This document shows, in pieces, positions 33,296 through 42,178 of a stretch of DNA of 64,000 nt. Position numbers and translations under genes: made by a program. Each line of letters opens with the position of its first letter. Position 1 is the stretch's first letter. This stretch comes from Acidobacteriaceae bacterium (GTDB taxonomy: Bacteria; Acidobacteriota; Terriglobia; Terriglobales; Acidobacteriaceae): contig JAOAPC010000003.1 of NCBI GenBank assembly GCA_025462735.1, positions 62,001-126,000 on the forward strand. Reading direction: 5' to 3'. The notes under the pieces are model-generated. The model saw only the letters and a program-made list of their open reading frames with translations, was not told the DNA's origin and made no database searches.

Positions 33296-33727
33296 CTAAG
33301 CTTTAGCGGCACGAACTTGCGTGAGAGCTGAATCTTCGCCAATATGCTTCACCGACATCGGAAAGAATTTGGGCGGCGCTGCATATGTCCCCCAGTCCGG
33401 TGGAACCGGAGCCAGGCACCACAAATTACCCGGCGAAGGGAGGGCAATGCCGACGATCCAATACTTGCTCCCATCGTTCATAGGCAGCGTGCAAACCACT
33501 CTCGCCAGCGCACTTCCCCGTCCGGGAAGATCTTCTATGCGTAGTTGCAGGCCCTCTGCCAATGGGCGAGAGCAGCGAATCCCGCAGCCTTGCGGGTTCA
33601 CCATCACCGTGTGGCACGTCTGTGAAAAATTGTCCGCCGGATTAAGACTGGTGATCCGGACAGGAATCTGCGCGCGCACTCGTGTTCCAAGACGCCGCTG
33701 AGGCTGGTTGCTAGCGCAAGAGGCCAT
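33296..33727 (-). CDS. PilZ-domain protein
   Basis: A 143-residue protein with a PilZ-like start (NQPQRRLGTRVRAQIPVRI) and the later strand pattern TVMVNPQGCGIRCSRPLAEG. PilZ domains bind cyclic di-GMP through RxxxR and D/NxSxxG; here RRLGTR is present but the second motif is NPQGCG, so binding is uncertain. It lies 76 bases upstream of the DUF2844 gene, on the same strand. Possibly a link between c-di-GMP and the exported pair. Confidence 0.7.
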   Translation of the reverse strand: MASCASNQPQRRLGTRVRAQIPVRITSLNPADNFSQTCHTVMVNPQGCGIRCSRPLAEGLQLRIEDLPGRGSALARVVCTLPMNDGSKYWIVGIALPSPGNLWCLAPVPPDWGTYAAPPKFFPMSVKHIGEDSALTQVRAAKA

Positions 33728-33827
33728 ACTGGTAAGCAGGATTCTAGCGACGCAGGTCGAGTGATGGGCGGTAATTTGAATTGAGAAGAAACCGAAGTAA
33801 CTGCGGTCCGTTCACAGTAATCGGCCA

Positions 33828-34619
33828 TCAATAAAAGGACAACGTTCCATTTTGACGCGCTTGGCGCACCATCCACGAAAAAAATACCACCCCCGCAGGA
33901 ACAAGAAACAACGCGAACAACGCCAGAATCTCGACCTCATGCGCAATCGCTGCGAAATTTCCCGGAAACAGGGCCATACGCATCGCCGACAATGAATGAG
34001 TAAATGGAATAAGGAATGACGCAACCTGCACTGCGCGCGGCAAAGCCGTCACCGGAAACAGTGTCCCGGACATGAGCCACGCGCCTGATCCGAGCAGCCA
34101 TAGCACGGCCGATCCCTTGTGCATGGAAATTTGCACTCCGGCGGCGAACAGGCCAATTGCGAATGCACTCAGAATCGAAAATCCGAATACGAGAAGGCAT
34201 GCGGCAACGTTCACATGCAGAGCTGGAGCAAAAAGAAAAATTCCCGCGCCCACGTATACCAGAAATTGCAGCATGCCATCGGCGAACGCGGAGATTGCTC
34301 CTAGCGAGACTAAGACCGAAGCAGGAGTTGCCGTGGTCAGGAGCACTTCCAAAGTTCCTGTCTGCTGGGATTCCTGAATTGAGTTAAGAAAGCTATGCGT
34401 TCCCGACAGCAGAAATGTGTAGAATCCCGTCCCGATGAGCAGAAACAAAAAGTATGGCATTCCATCGGGACGAAACTGCGGCCCAACTGCTCGCGAAAGG
34501 TAATAGAAAGTCGCCAGTTGCGCAACTTGCGCCAACGCCGAGAGAACAAACCCGTTGCGGTAGCGCAGCGCGGTGATTGCGTCTTTCTTCAGGACCGCAA
34601 TAATCTTGTCTGCGATCAC
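33828..34619 (-). CDS. ABC-2 type transporter permease
   Basis: A 263-residue membrane protein with about six spans, the permease of an ABC exporter (ABC-2 family). GTG 34619 overlaps the ATPase stop by 4 bases; further upstream in-frame sequence is shadow. Hallmarks are the N-terminal amphipathic IADKIIAVLKKDAITALRYR, then ILSALAQVAQ-like spans, and LLTTATPASVLVSLGAIS near residue 105. Partner of the ATPase upstream. Cargo cannot be told; relatives export antibiotics, lipids or polysaccharides. Confidence 0.88.
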   Translation of the reverse strand: MIADKIIAVLKKDAITALRYRNGFVLSALAQVAQLATFYYLSRAVGPQFRPDGMPYFLFLLIGTGFYTFLLSGTHSFLNSIQESQQTGTLEVLLTTATPASVLVSLGAISAFADGMLQFLVYVGAGIFLFAPALHVNVAACLLVFGFSILSAFAIGLFAAGVQISMHKGSAVLWLLGSGAWLMSGTLFPVTALPRAVQVASFLIPFTHSLSAMRMALFPGNFAAIAHEVEILALFALFLVPAGVVFFSWMVRQARQNGTLSFY

Positions 34620-35401
34620 GCCAGGACTCCTAGCCGGAACTCCTCCGGCATGGCCTCGCGCGTTGTCTCCAGATAAAATTCCCGCAGCTCTTCGGCGGCA
34701 AAATTGCTCGCCTTCTCGATCGCCCTCAACTCGCCTTCTTGCAGAAGGGCTACTCGATCGCATACTGCTGCTGCTTCCTCGAAGTTATGGGTCGCGAGCA
34801 GGACCGTAATTCCCATGCTCGACATTTCATGAATTAGCCGCCAGAGTTCCCCGGCGGCCGCGGCATCCAGACTGCGCGTCGGTTCGTCGAGCAGCAGAAC
34901 TGAAGGTCTTTTGATCAATGCGCGAGCAATTCCCAGACGTTGATACATGCCGGAGGAAATTTTCATCACCTGCTTGCCGGCGACATCAGTCAGAGAGACG
35001 CAGGACAGCACCGACTCAATGCGGTCCGAAACCTCGCCCCGGCGCACGTCTTCCAGAGCGGCAAAGAATTCGAGATTCTCTCGTATCGTCAACCGGGGGA
35101 AGAATGACCGCTCTGAAGCCATCGCGAACCCGACACTTCTCCGCACTTCCTGACCGTGGCGACGGGTGTCGCAGCCTTGTACAACAACATGACCGAGGTC
35201 CGGCAGCAGCATCGTCGAGATCAGTTTCAGGGTTGTGCTTTTGCCGCTCCCATTCGGCCCGAGCAGGCCGAGCACTTCTCCTGCTGAGACGGTCAAAGAA
35301 ATGCCCTTGAGTGCGTGAGTCTCAGCCTCCGGTTTTCGCAAGAAAAAGAAACCGCGTTGTCGGAAGACCTTGTGGACGGATTCGAAAACAATGCTGTTCA
35401 T
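34616..35401 (-). CDS. ABC transporter ATP-binding protein
   Basis: A 261-residue ATPase of an ABC exporter. Walker A GPNGSGKST, Q-loop region FAMASERSFFPRLTIREN, a variant signature KISSGMYQRLGIARAL (SSGMYQR in place of LSGGQ), Walker B VLLLDEPTRSLD, and the H-loop LLATHNFEEA are all visible. The N-terminus carries an insertion (RQRGFFFLRKPEAETHALKG) that recalls polysaccharide/lipid exporter ATPases. Its stop overlaps the permease start. The gene is divergent from the nucleotidyltransferase-like gene. Confidence 0.93.
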   Translation of the reverse strand: MNSIVFESVHKVFRQRGFFFLRKPEAETHALKGISLTVSAGEVLGLLGPNGSGKSTTLKLISTMLLPDLGHVVVQGCDTRRHGQEVRRSVGFAMASERSFFPRLTIRENLEFFAALEDVRRGEVSDRIESVLSCVSLTDVAGKQVMKISSGMYQRLGIARALIKRPSVLLLDEPTRSLDAAAAGELWRLIHEMSSMGITVLLATHNFEEAAAVCDRVALLQEGELRAIEKASNFAAEELREFYLETTREAMPEEFRLGVLA

Positions 35402-35526
35402 TTGCCAGGTTCAAGCGCAGGCACTTCTGCGTTGCGCTCTCTTGATAGAAGATTCTATGGACGACGTACTCCGTTTCCGGAAACAGAATTCGCGCAGGGA
35501 TATAGTTAGTCCACAGGAGCATCCGG

Positions 35527-36690
35527 TTGGCAGCAGCAGCACAGGTTGATTGGAAGACCGGCCGGCCACGGATTGGCCGTTTCGAGCCTGAGTTTGAGCT
35601 TCTGGTCGCGTGTTGCGACAACACGAAAAAATCTGACTTAACTCCGCTCCTCGCGCCGGACCTCGACTGGGACCGCGTGCTTAAATCCGCCGAACATCAT
35701 CGACTGCTGCCCGCGCTTTTTGAAGCCTTCACCTCGCAAAATCAATCGCTGGCGGAACTACGCGAGCGTGCTCGCAATCATGCCTGGCGGAGTTTGCAGT
35801 TCACGGCTGAACTCAAGAAAATTGCGCGATGTTTCAAGCAGCACGGAATCCCGTTTCTAGCGCACAAAGGGCCGGCGCTGGCGCAGGTACTGTATGGGGA
35901 TCCAGCTCGGCGGCAGTTCGGCGATCTTGATCTGCTGGTGAAACCGGCAGACGTTCCGCAGGCGCGAACCGCGCTGGTGGAATTAGGTTACGAGCCCGGG
36001 CTGCGGCTTTCTCCAGTCCAGGAAAACTCTTACTTGCATTCCGGATATGAATACGTCTTCGGTCTGAATTCAGAACCTAACCTGGTTGAGTTGCAGTGGC
36101 AAATCGTCCCGCGATTTTGCGCGATCAAGTTCGAAATGCAGGCGCTCTTCGAGCGATCGATCGAAATCGAAGTGGATGGCGCCCGGATTCGAACTCTGGG
36201 CTATGAAGATCAAATGCTCGTTTTATCTGTCCATGCCGCGAAGCACGAGTGGGCGCAACTCGGCATGTTGCGTGACATCGTGACCTTGGCACGGTTCGAC
36301 CTCGATTGGACCTGGATCGTAACCGAAGCGTGCCGCCTCGGGATTTTTAAGATTTTGCAGGTTTCGCTTCTGGTTGTGCGGGAACTCTTTTTCCGTGAGT
36401 TGCCCGAGGCCGTGGAATCAATGCCAGTTGTTCGAGGCGCCGCGAAGTTGGCACACACCGTCGTGACGAAGCTCCAGAGCAATTATGGACCGGACACCGA
36501 GTCCCTGCTGTACTTCCGCGCCCAACTACAGACGCGAGAGAGATGGCGCGACCGGACGCAATTCGCGTGGAGACTCGCGACCACGCCGGGCGTTCAAGAG
36601 TGGAAAGCTATCCGAATGCCGGACCGTTTTTTCGCGCTGTACCGAGGCCTCAGAATTGCGCGCCTGATAAGAAGGTTGGTTAAGGGCTAG
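35527..36690 (+). CDS. Nucleotidyltransferase-like family protein
   Basis: A 387-residue protein of the 'uncharacterised nucleotidyltransferase' family. The nucleotidyltransferase-like core is recognisable in FLAHKGPALAQVLYGDPARRQFGDLDLLVKP, with the two acidic residues of GDLDLLV as the expected metal site. Then LVELQWQIVPRF and an alpha-helical tail with a hydrophobic segment near residue 290. Family members occur near polysaccharide and lasso-peptide-like clusters, and here the gene is divergent from an ABC exporter, though no other biosynthetic gene is near. Start is TTG 35527, chosen by frame and lack of better; a later start is possible. Confidence 0.75.
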   Translation: MAAAAQVDWKTGRPRIGRFEPEFELLVACCDNTKKSDLTPLLAPDLDWDRVLKSAEHHRLLPALFEAFTSQNQSLAELRERARNHAWRSLQFTAELKKIARCFKQHGIPFLAHKGPALAQVLYGDPARRQFGDLDLLVKPADVPQARTALVELGYEPGLRLSPVQENSYLHSGYEYVFGLNSEPNLVELQWQIVPRFCAIKFEMQALFERSIEIEVDGARIRTLGYEDQMLVLSVHAAKHEWAQLGMLRDIVTLARFDLDWTWIVTEACRLGIFKILQVSLLVVRELFFRELPEAVESMPVVRGAAKLAHTVVTKLQSNYGPDTESLLYFRAQLQTRERWRDRTQFAWRLATTPGVQEWKAIRMPDRFFALYRGLRIARLIRRLVKG

Positions 36691-36698
36691 CGCGGCTG

Positions 36699-37604
36699 CT
36701 AGCTACAAGCCGCGTCGGCCTGCTCGTGCGCGTGGTAGCTGGAGCGTACCAATGGTCCCGATTCCACATGGCGGAATCCAAGCTGAAGCGCCTCGTCTTT
36801 CAAGTACTGAAATTCTTCCGGAGTGTAGAACCGCGCAATCGGCAAATGGTCGCGCGAGGGACGCAGATATTGACCCACAGTCAAAAGGTCGACTTCCCTC
36901 TCTGCCAGGTCGCGGAAGACGTCCACTAATTCCGTCATGGTCTCACCCAAACCAACCATCACCCCGGATTTCGTGACCATGCCAGGAGCAAATTTCTTTG
37001 CGTTCTCCAGCAACCGCAACGTGCGCTCGTAGCGCGCGCCGGAGCGGACCGCACGGTAAAGCCGCGGCACAGACTCTGTATTGTGATTGAGCACATCCGG
37101 CCCGGCGTCGAGCACGATCCGGAGCGCTTCATCGAGACCTTGAAAATCCGGGATTAGCACTTCGACGCGGCATTCCGGCGACACTCGACGGACCTCGCGA
37201 ATGGTCTCGGCAAAAATCCTTGCTCCCCCAAGATTGTCGTCATCCCGGTTCACGCTGGTGATGACGGCATGTTTCAGGCCGAGCGTCGCCACCGCTTCCG
37301 CAACCCGCCGCGGTTCATCTAAATCGAGCGGCAGCGGACGTCCCTTGGGCACGGCGCAAAAGCCACATCGGCGTGTGCAGATCTCACCGAGCAACATAAA
37401 GGTCGCGGTGCGATGGTTCCAGCATTCGCCGATGTTCGGGCACTGTGCCGATTCGCAGACCGTGTGCAGTCCCAGGCCGCGCGCGAGCTTTTTCAGTTCG
37501 TGGAAGTTCTCGCCTGCCGGTGCCTTTGCGCGAAGCCATGAAGGCTTAGGCTGCCGCACGGGAGGCCCAATCTCAATTTGCACCAGCTGCGACGAGCTGC
37601 TCAT
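36699..37604 (-). CDS. lipA: Lipoyl synthase
   Basis: A 301-residue radical-SAM enzyme that inserts two sulfurs into octanoyl groups to make lipoate. Both iron-sulfur sites are complete: auxiliary cluster Cys50, Cys55, Cys61 in CESAQCPNIGEC, and the radical-SAM Cys76, Cys80, Cys83 in CTRRCGFC. Also VTSVNRDDDNLGG, NHNTESVPRLYRAVRSGARY and KSGVMVGLGET. The C-terminal RSSYHA supplies the conserved Ser. It converges on the nucleotidyltransferase-like gene; no lipB is near. Confidence 0.96.
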   Translation of the reverse strand: MSSSSQLVQIEIGPPVRQPKPSWLRAKAPAGENFHELKKLARGLGLHTVCESAQCPNIGECWNHRTATFMLLGEICTRRCGFCAVPKGRPLPLDLDEPRRVAEAVATLGLKHAVITSVNRDDDNLGGARIFAETIREVRRVSPECRVEVLIPDFQGLDEALRIVLDAGPDVLNHNTESVPRLYRAVRSGARYERTLRLLENAKKFAPGMVTKSGVMVGLGETMTELVDVFRDLAEREVDLLTVGQYLRPSRDHLPIARFYTPEEFQYLKDEALQLGFRHVESGPLVRSSYHAHEQADAACS

Positions 37605-37751
37605 GGGTCATATTCTACAGGAGTGCTGGCGTGAAGCCTTGACACGAGATTCAGCCGGACTGTATAGCTGTTGGCGTTACTTTGTTGTGAAATCGTGTAC
37701 TAGCATCTTTTAAGCGAGAGCTCAGCAGATTTACGCATCCAAGTACCCGCG

Positions 37752-39476
37752 ATGACTTTCTCACTCCGAGGTGTGGCCTGGACGGCATTCGCGTTCGCTG
37801 TAATTTTGCTAGTGGGCAGTAGCATTTTTCTGCTTCGCGCGACCCACAGTCTCTTCGATAGCGAAGCCCTGGTCTCCCATACTCGTGAAGTACAAACTGC
37901 TCTGGAGGGCCTCAGCTCTGAAGTTTTCCAACTTACCAACTCGCGGCGCGGTTTCGTTATTACTGATGATCAGACCTTCCTCGGCGACTATCACACCGCA
38001 GCGGCTCAGATTCCTGGGGATCTCGATAGTCTCCGTCACCTCACGACAGACCGGCCGGACCGCCAGCAGGAACTCAGCCAAGTGACCGACGACATTCAAG
38101 CGCTCTTGAATCTGATCAACGGCTCATTGAACGCCCACTTGGCACGAACTTCCAACAGAGAAATGGACATCCGTGTCACGCGGCAAACCGGTGCGATCGC
38201 AAATCGAGTGCAAGCCACTCTGCAGAAGATGGGCGGCGAGGAAGACCAGCTGCTGCGAGAGCGCCAGATCGCCTCTCGCACGAATTACCGGCATACCTTG
38301 CGCCTTATCTTTGCGTCTTTCATCATTGCCCTAATGCTGCTGATTGCGGAGATGTTCCTGCTCAGCTATGAATTCACCCGCCATCGCGAAACCGAGCATA
38401 AAGCGCGCCAAAGCCAGGAGATCGTTAACGCCTTTTTCTCTTCTTCCACCGTGGGTTTCGGCATTCTGGACTCGCATTTCTGCTACACCCGCATCAACGA
38501 TGTGCTGCCGCGAATGGCAGGACTCGCACCGGAAGAGATTCTTGGCAGACCTGTTTCGAAAGTTTTCGGAGAGTCTGGCACACGCGCGGAAGCCGTCCTG
38601 CGCGAAGTGCTCGAAACCGGTAAGCCGGTTCTTGACCGCGAAGTGGAAGCGAAACCTGTCAGCAGGCCCGGCGACCTGCGCCACTGGCTGGTAAATTATT
38701 TTCCGATTCGCGAAAGCGGTGGAAAGGTTACGCAGGTTGGCGTCACCGCCGTCGACGTAACCGCGCGGCGAAATGCAGAAGACGCGTTGAGAAAACTGAG
38801 TGGCAGACTGCTCGGCATTCAGGACCAGGAACGCCGAAGGATTGCTCGCGAGCTTCACGACAGTTTGGGCCAATACCTGGCGGGGATGAAGATAGCCATC
38901 GATATGATGAGCTCGCGTTCGCCACAACAAGATCCGCTATTGATTGAATGTGCGGATATTCTCGAGCGGGCCATTGCCGAAACCCGCACCCTTTCGCATC
39001 TGCTGCACCCGCCGCTGCTCGACGAAGCCGGTTTTGCCTCGGCTGCCAGTTGGTTCGTGGCCGGATTTTCTCAGCGCAGCGGGATCCCGGTCTCTCTCGA
39101 CTTGCCGGCAGATCTGCAGCGCCTTCCTGACGCGATTGAAATCGCCTTATTTCGCGTTCTTCAGGAGAGCCTTACCAATGTGCATCGCCACTCCCGCGCC
39201 AAGTCGGCGGAAATCAGCGTTGAAGTTGACGCCGAGCAGGTCACGATCGAAGTTCGGGACCACGGACGTGGTATGCCGCCCCACGTTATTAAGCAGGTCG
39301 AAGCTGAAACCAGCAAATTAGGCGTCGGGCTGGCCGGAATGCGCGAACGCATTCACGAACTCGGAGGAAGGTTTGGAGTCTCCTCCAACGAGCACGGAAC
39401 CACCGTGCATGCGAGTATTCCGCTCGGTCTAGAGCAACCGCCGCCATTGCGAATCGGCGCCGAAAACTTTGCTTGA
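37752..39476 (+). CDS. Sensor histidine kinase (CHASE3, PAS, HisKA_3)
   Basis: A 574-residue membrane histidine kinase. Spans near 10-28 and 183-205 bracket an extracytoplasmic CHASE3 domain (LTNSRRGFVITDDQTFLGDYH). A PAS domain follows (about 225-340), then HisKA_3 with the phosphoacceptor His369 in RRIARELHDSLGQYLAGMK, and an HATPase with the N box ESLTNVHRHS and G boxes DHGRGMPP and GVGLAGMRERIHELGG. This is the NarL/DesK type, which pairs with LuxR-type regulators, but no response regulator is adjacent. The input signal is unknown. Confidence 0.93.
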   Translation: MTFSLRGVAWTAFAFAVILLVGSSIFLLRATHSLFDSEALVSHTREVQTALEGLSSEVFQLTNSRRGFVITDDQTFLGDYHTAAAQIPGDLDSLRHLTTDRPDRQQELSQVTDDIQALLNLINGSLNAHLARTSNREMDIRVTRQTGAIANRVQATLQKMGGEEDQLLRERQIASRTNYRHTLRLIFASFIIALMLLIAEMFLLSYEFTRHRETEHKARQSQEIVNAFFSSSTVGFGILDSHFCYTRINDVLPRMAGLAPEEILGRPVSKVFGESGTRAEAVLREVLETGKPVLDREVEAKPVSRPGDLRHWLVNYFPIRESGGKVTQVGVTAVDVTARRNAEDALRKLSGRLLGIQDQERRRIARELHDSLGQYLAGMKIAIDMMSSRSPQQDPLLIECADILERAIAETRTLSHLLHPPLLDEAGFASAASWFVAGFSQRSGIPVSLDLPADLQRLPDAIEIALFRVLQESLTNVHRHSRAKSAEISVEVDAEQVTIEVRDHGRGMPPHVIKQVEAETSKLGVGLAGMRERIHELGGRFGVSSNEHGTTVHASIPLGLEQPPPLRIGAENFA

Positions 39477-39511
39477 CGCGGTTTATTTCGGCTTTGTTGG
39501 AAAAAGATAGT

Positions 39512-39539
39512 CCCACCCTTCGCGGTTGAAGAGTGGGGC
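39512..39539. repeat. Palindrome of the CCCACCCTT family between convergent genes
   Basis: CCCACCCTTCGCGG (39512-39525) pairs with AAGAGTGGGG (39529-39538). It sits between the kinase stop and the CsbD stop, and may act as a weak terminator, but lacks a T-tract. Confidence 0.7.
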
Positions 39540-39545
39540 TTTGAA

Positions 39546-39821
39546 CTAACTTACTTTGCGGTCTTTCTGGGATTCAGGAACACGTTGAGACTCAGGACCG
39601 CCTCGTTGTGCGTCAGTTTCCTGGCCCAGCGTCCGGTTCCACTCTTCTACTTCCCGCTGTGCCTGCTCCTTGGCGACTCCGTACCTCTCTTGGATACGGC
39701 CCACAAGCTTGTCGCGCTGTCCTGCAACCACGTCCAAATCGTCATCGGTTAGCTTGCCCCAGCGGGTCTTGGCTTCACCTTTCAGCTGCTTCCATTTCCC
39801 TTGCACCTGGTCCCAATTCAT
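39546..39821 (-). CDS. CsbD-family stress protein
   Basis: A 91-residue CsbD-like small protein: NWDQVQGKWKQLKGEAKTRW, then LTDDDLDVVAGQRDKLVGRIQERYG, exactly the family core, plus a charged Gln/Arg tail. CsbD homologues rise on general stress in many bacteria; their molecular role is unknown. GGAGG lies just before the ATG. It stands alone, convergent with the kinase. Confidence 0.9.
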   Translation of the reverse strand: MNWDQVQGKWKQLKGEAKTRWGKLTDDDLDVVAGQRDKLVGRIQERYGVAKEQAQREVEEWNRTLGQETDAQRGGPESQRVPESQKDRKVS

Positions 39822-40054
39822 GAGTCCTCCTGTATTTGCGTTCCAGAGAGAAGCCTAGCGGTCGACCACAGAAACAGGCAATACAGGGAACACCCCATTA
39901 GCAGAGAAGAAGAGTAGGAACAAAATCAGGCTGGCGTGAGTCTCTGGGAAGAGTGCTTGCGAAAAATGGGCGAGGGGCCAGAACTGACGAGAACTGCTGA
40001 CTCAGAACTGCCGACTCAGAGCTGCTGACAGGGACTTACGTCTGATGCTCGCGC

Positions 40055-40771
40055 TCAGCTCTCCAAATACGACTCCACCCACTCTTTAACTTTCTTACGC
40101 CGCTCATCTCCGCGATCAAAACGCACGCCGAACGATTTGTCGGACGCCTTGATCCAACTCACATTGCCGCGGACCCAGACCCGGGGCAAAGTCAGCAGCG
40201 CAAACGAAACTTCCACCGGCAACCCCGGCGCAACTTCCTGCGCACATTTCAACGACATGCCGCCGCTGCTGATCTCTACGCTGCTGGCTTCAAACTGGCG
40301 ATGGTTCGAACCGGCTATCACAGAAACCTGCGTGATCACCGGAACGCGGGCGTACCGGCGAAATTCGTGCAGTACCAGCATCTGCGTCGAGCGCACCAGC
40401 TTCAGCGCCGACGACCTCTCCAAGGGTTCGTGAAAAATTGCGTTGATCCCAAATTGTGAGAGATTCATCGCGTCTTTAATCGTGCCTCCCAGCCCATAAA
40501 TCACCATACGGCTGTTAGACCGTGATCGGCGTGCCGACTCCAGCACCGGCGCAGCTTTGCTGCCTACGTGCACTACGCAGGCCTCAAATTTCTCGCTGGA
40601 CAGTCGCTCAGCTTTCTCGCCGGTCATCGTCACGCTATCAATTCCAAATTGCCGGAAACATTCAGACAGCAGTACGCGGGAGTTTTCGTGCAAATCCACG
40701 AGCGCTGCGCGGGCTGAGAACTTTCTAGAGGGGGGTAGGGGTACAAGAGAGTTTCCCAAGGTATTCTCCAT
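40055..40771 (-). CDS. Degenerate receiver-PilZ protein
   Basis: A 238-residue protein. Residues 15-130 look like a response-regulator receiver fold (RAALVDLHENSRVLLSECFRQFGID, VVHVGSK, MVIYGLGGTIKDAMNLSQFGINAIFHEPLERSSAL) whose phosphoacceptor Asp is replaced (VVHVG), so it is probably not phosphorylated. A C-terminal PilZ domain follows (RRYARVPVITQVSV, then SVEISSGGMSLKCA), with RxxxR as RRYAR and SSGG rather than D/NxSxxG. The pairing suggests protein-protein signalling with c-di-GMP or vestigial input. No neighbour in an operon. Confidence 0.7.
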   Translation of the reverse strand: MENTLGNSLVPLPPSRKFSARAALVDLHENSRVLLSECFRQFGIDSVTMTGEKAERLSSEKFEACVVHVGSKAAPVLESARRSRSNSRMVIYGLGGTIKDAMNLSQFGINAIFHEPLERSSALKLVRSTQMLVLHEFRRYARVPVITQVSVIAGSNHRQFEASSVEISSGGMSLKCAQEVAPGLPVEVSFALLTLPRVWVRGNVSWIKASDKSFGVRFDRGDERRKKVKEWVESYLES

Positions 40772-41155
40772 TAGCTAATCTGGTTGACTCCTACTAATTT
40801 GTATCGGCTGCCGCGGATTTCTTATTAGTTACTCGCTCTTGCTGAATTGCTTTTTCTTGTGCGCCGATCCACATCATTCCGCTGAAACCCCATTCTGGCG
40901 CGGGAAGTCGGCCACTGCAACTGTGCATTAGGACAGTGCGCAGTACAAAGGTGCCATTACTCGGATGACCATTGACGCGTTACGGGTAACAGCAAAAATT
41001 TCCGGCAAAACCAGAAGAAATCGTGAACGAAACGGCGCGGACGCTACAATTCTCGTTCTTTGTGCGGCGATTCCGGACTGTCATTTCTGGCGACAAAATT
41101 GCGTATCCACAAGTCAGCTTCGCTCGGGATTCTGCCCCGGTTCTCGCCCAAGCGA
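40772..41155. other. Intergenic stretch, no gene seen
   Basis: 384 bases upstream of the PilZ gene and beyond the small membrane frame. It should hold the promoter of the PilZ gene. No repeat, hairpin or convincing coding frame found; a plus-strand frame at 40965-41282 shows no protein-like pattern. Confidence 0.4.
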
Positions 41156-41368
41156 TTACATAACCTGCTTCTTTGCAAAACGCACGCTCAACATTGTGCT
41201 GATTGCAGCGATGCCGGCGAAGAAAATAACAAGCGCTGAGTCGCGTCCGCTCGAAACTTTTCCCAACCGAAACAGGATGTAACCAACAACGAGATTAAAT
41301 AGCGCCCAAACAACGTTCACCGTTGGCGATGACAATCCTTTACCCGGAGGATGAGCAAATGGAGTCAG
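41156..41368 (-). pseudogene. Small two-span membrane protein without a usual start codon
   Basis: The minus strand reads a protein-like frame: LTPFAHPPGKGLSSPTVNVV then WALFNLVVGYILFRLG, a basic loop, and ALVIFFAGIAAISTMLSV followed by RFAKKQVM and stop. Two membrane spans and a basic end look real. The frame is open back only to a TAG at 41404-41402 and has no ATG, GTG or TTG before the first conserved part; CTG 41368 is the only candidate. It may be a gene that lost its start or a sequence with an unusual start. Confidence 0.45.
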
Positions 41369-41574
41369 TTCACTGTGATTTTTCCTTTCGATTGAGCGTC
41401 GCTAAAAGAATATTCCTGTCGGAAATGAAAAGCGTCTCTTAGGCCATCTCATCGAAGCCGAGGGAGTTGGGGGGAAAGGCACAGCTTTAAGAGTTTGTCC
41501 TGAGCGAAGTCGAAGGATTGGGCGCCCGGAGTTGATGTCGCTAAGTAGTGTGCGATCGCCACCACGCAGAAATC

Positions 41575-41605
41575 GAGGAGAGCTGGCAATGCCAGCCCTC
41601 TCCTC
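41575..41605 (-). terminator. Terminator-like hairpin after the exported DUF5818-like gene
   Basis: GAGGAGAGCTGGC (41575-41587) pairs with GCCAGCCCTCTCCTC (41591-41605) with a small bulge and 3-base loop, 10 bases past the stop at 41616 on the minus strand; a short TTTCTG follows, so termination would be weak. Confidence 0.6.
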
Positions 41606-41615
41606 ATAGATCAAG

Positions 41616-41996
41616 CTACTTCGAGCACGAATCGCTGACCATTTTTACATGCGTCACTTTCAGATGTCCGTGCTCGGTATTTTCCTTCGTTGCCCCGGTA
41701 TCGTGGGCCATATCTTTGGTGTCTTCTTTCATGTTATGCGCCATTGCATTCTTCACGACTCCGGTCACCGCAACCGTATGCCCCACATGGTCCGCCAGCG
41801 CCACATTGCTGCTGCGCACTTCCCATGTGCTGCCGTCTTCCGCTTTCAGGTTAAACTCCTTAGCGTTATCGCCTTGCGATAAGCATCCCGTGATGGTTCG
41901 CGTGTCCGATTTGCCTTTCGTGTCGGCCGAATCGTCGGCCATCACCCACGCCGAAGCTGTACATGCCAGTACCAAGCACAAAAACAGGTTTCTCAT
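41616..41996 (-). CDS. Small exported protein, DUF5818-like
   Basis: A 126-residue exported protein from ATG 41996, which has AAGGAGG upstream and opens a signal peptide (MRNLFLCLVLACTASAWVMA). Mature part: an OB-fold-like TITGCLSQGDNAKEFNLKAE then STWEVRSSNVALADHVGHTV and VTGVV, a pattern found in DUF5818-type proteins, followed by a Met/His/Lys-rich linker and a final CSK. The upstream in-frame extension was dropped. Function unknown. Confidence 0.75.
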   Translation of the reverse strand: MRNLFLCLVLACTASAWVMADDSADTKGKSDTRTITGCLSQGDNAKEFNLKAEDGSTWEVRSSNVALADHVGHTVAVTGVVKNAMAHNMKEDTKDMAHDTGATKENTEHGHLKVTHVKMVSDSCSK

Positions 41997-42178
41997 GTTT
42001 GTTTGTTCCTCCTTAGAATTTTCCTGATTAACCGGAGATTCGATTCCCACCAACGAGAACGGGTTGTAGGAGGATAAGCGGGGCGTGAACGAATGGCGGT
42101 TCCAAACCTCAAGTTTTGAAGGATTTGACGCGCATGAGAACCGATTCACGGCCTCACTCATCCTCATACCCGCCTTCT

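Noticed and set aside
40965-41282. 105-aa plus-strand frame
   Set aside because: No protein-like pattern and it overlaps the more convincing membrane frame on the minus strand.
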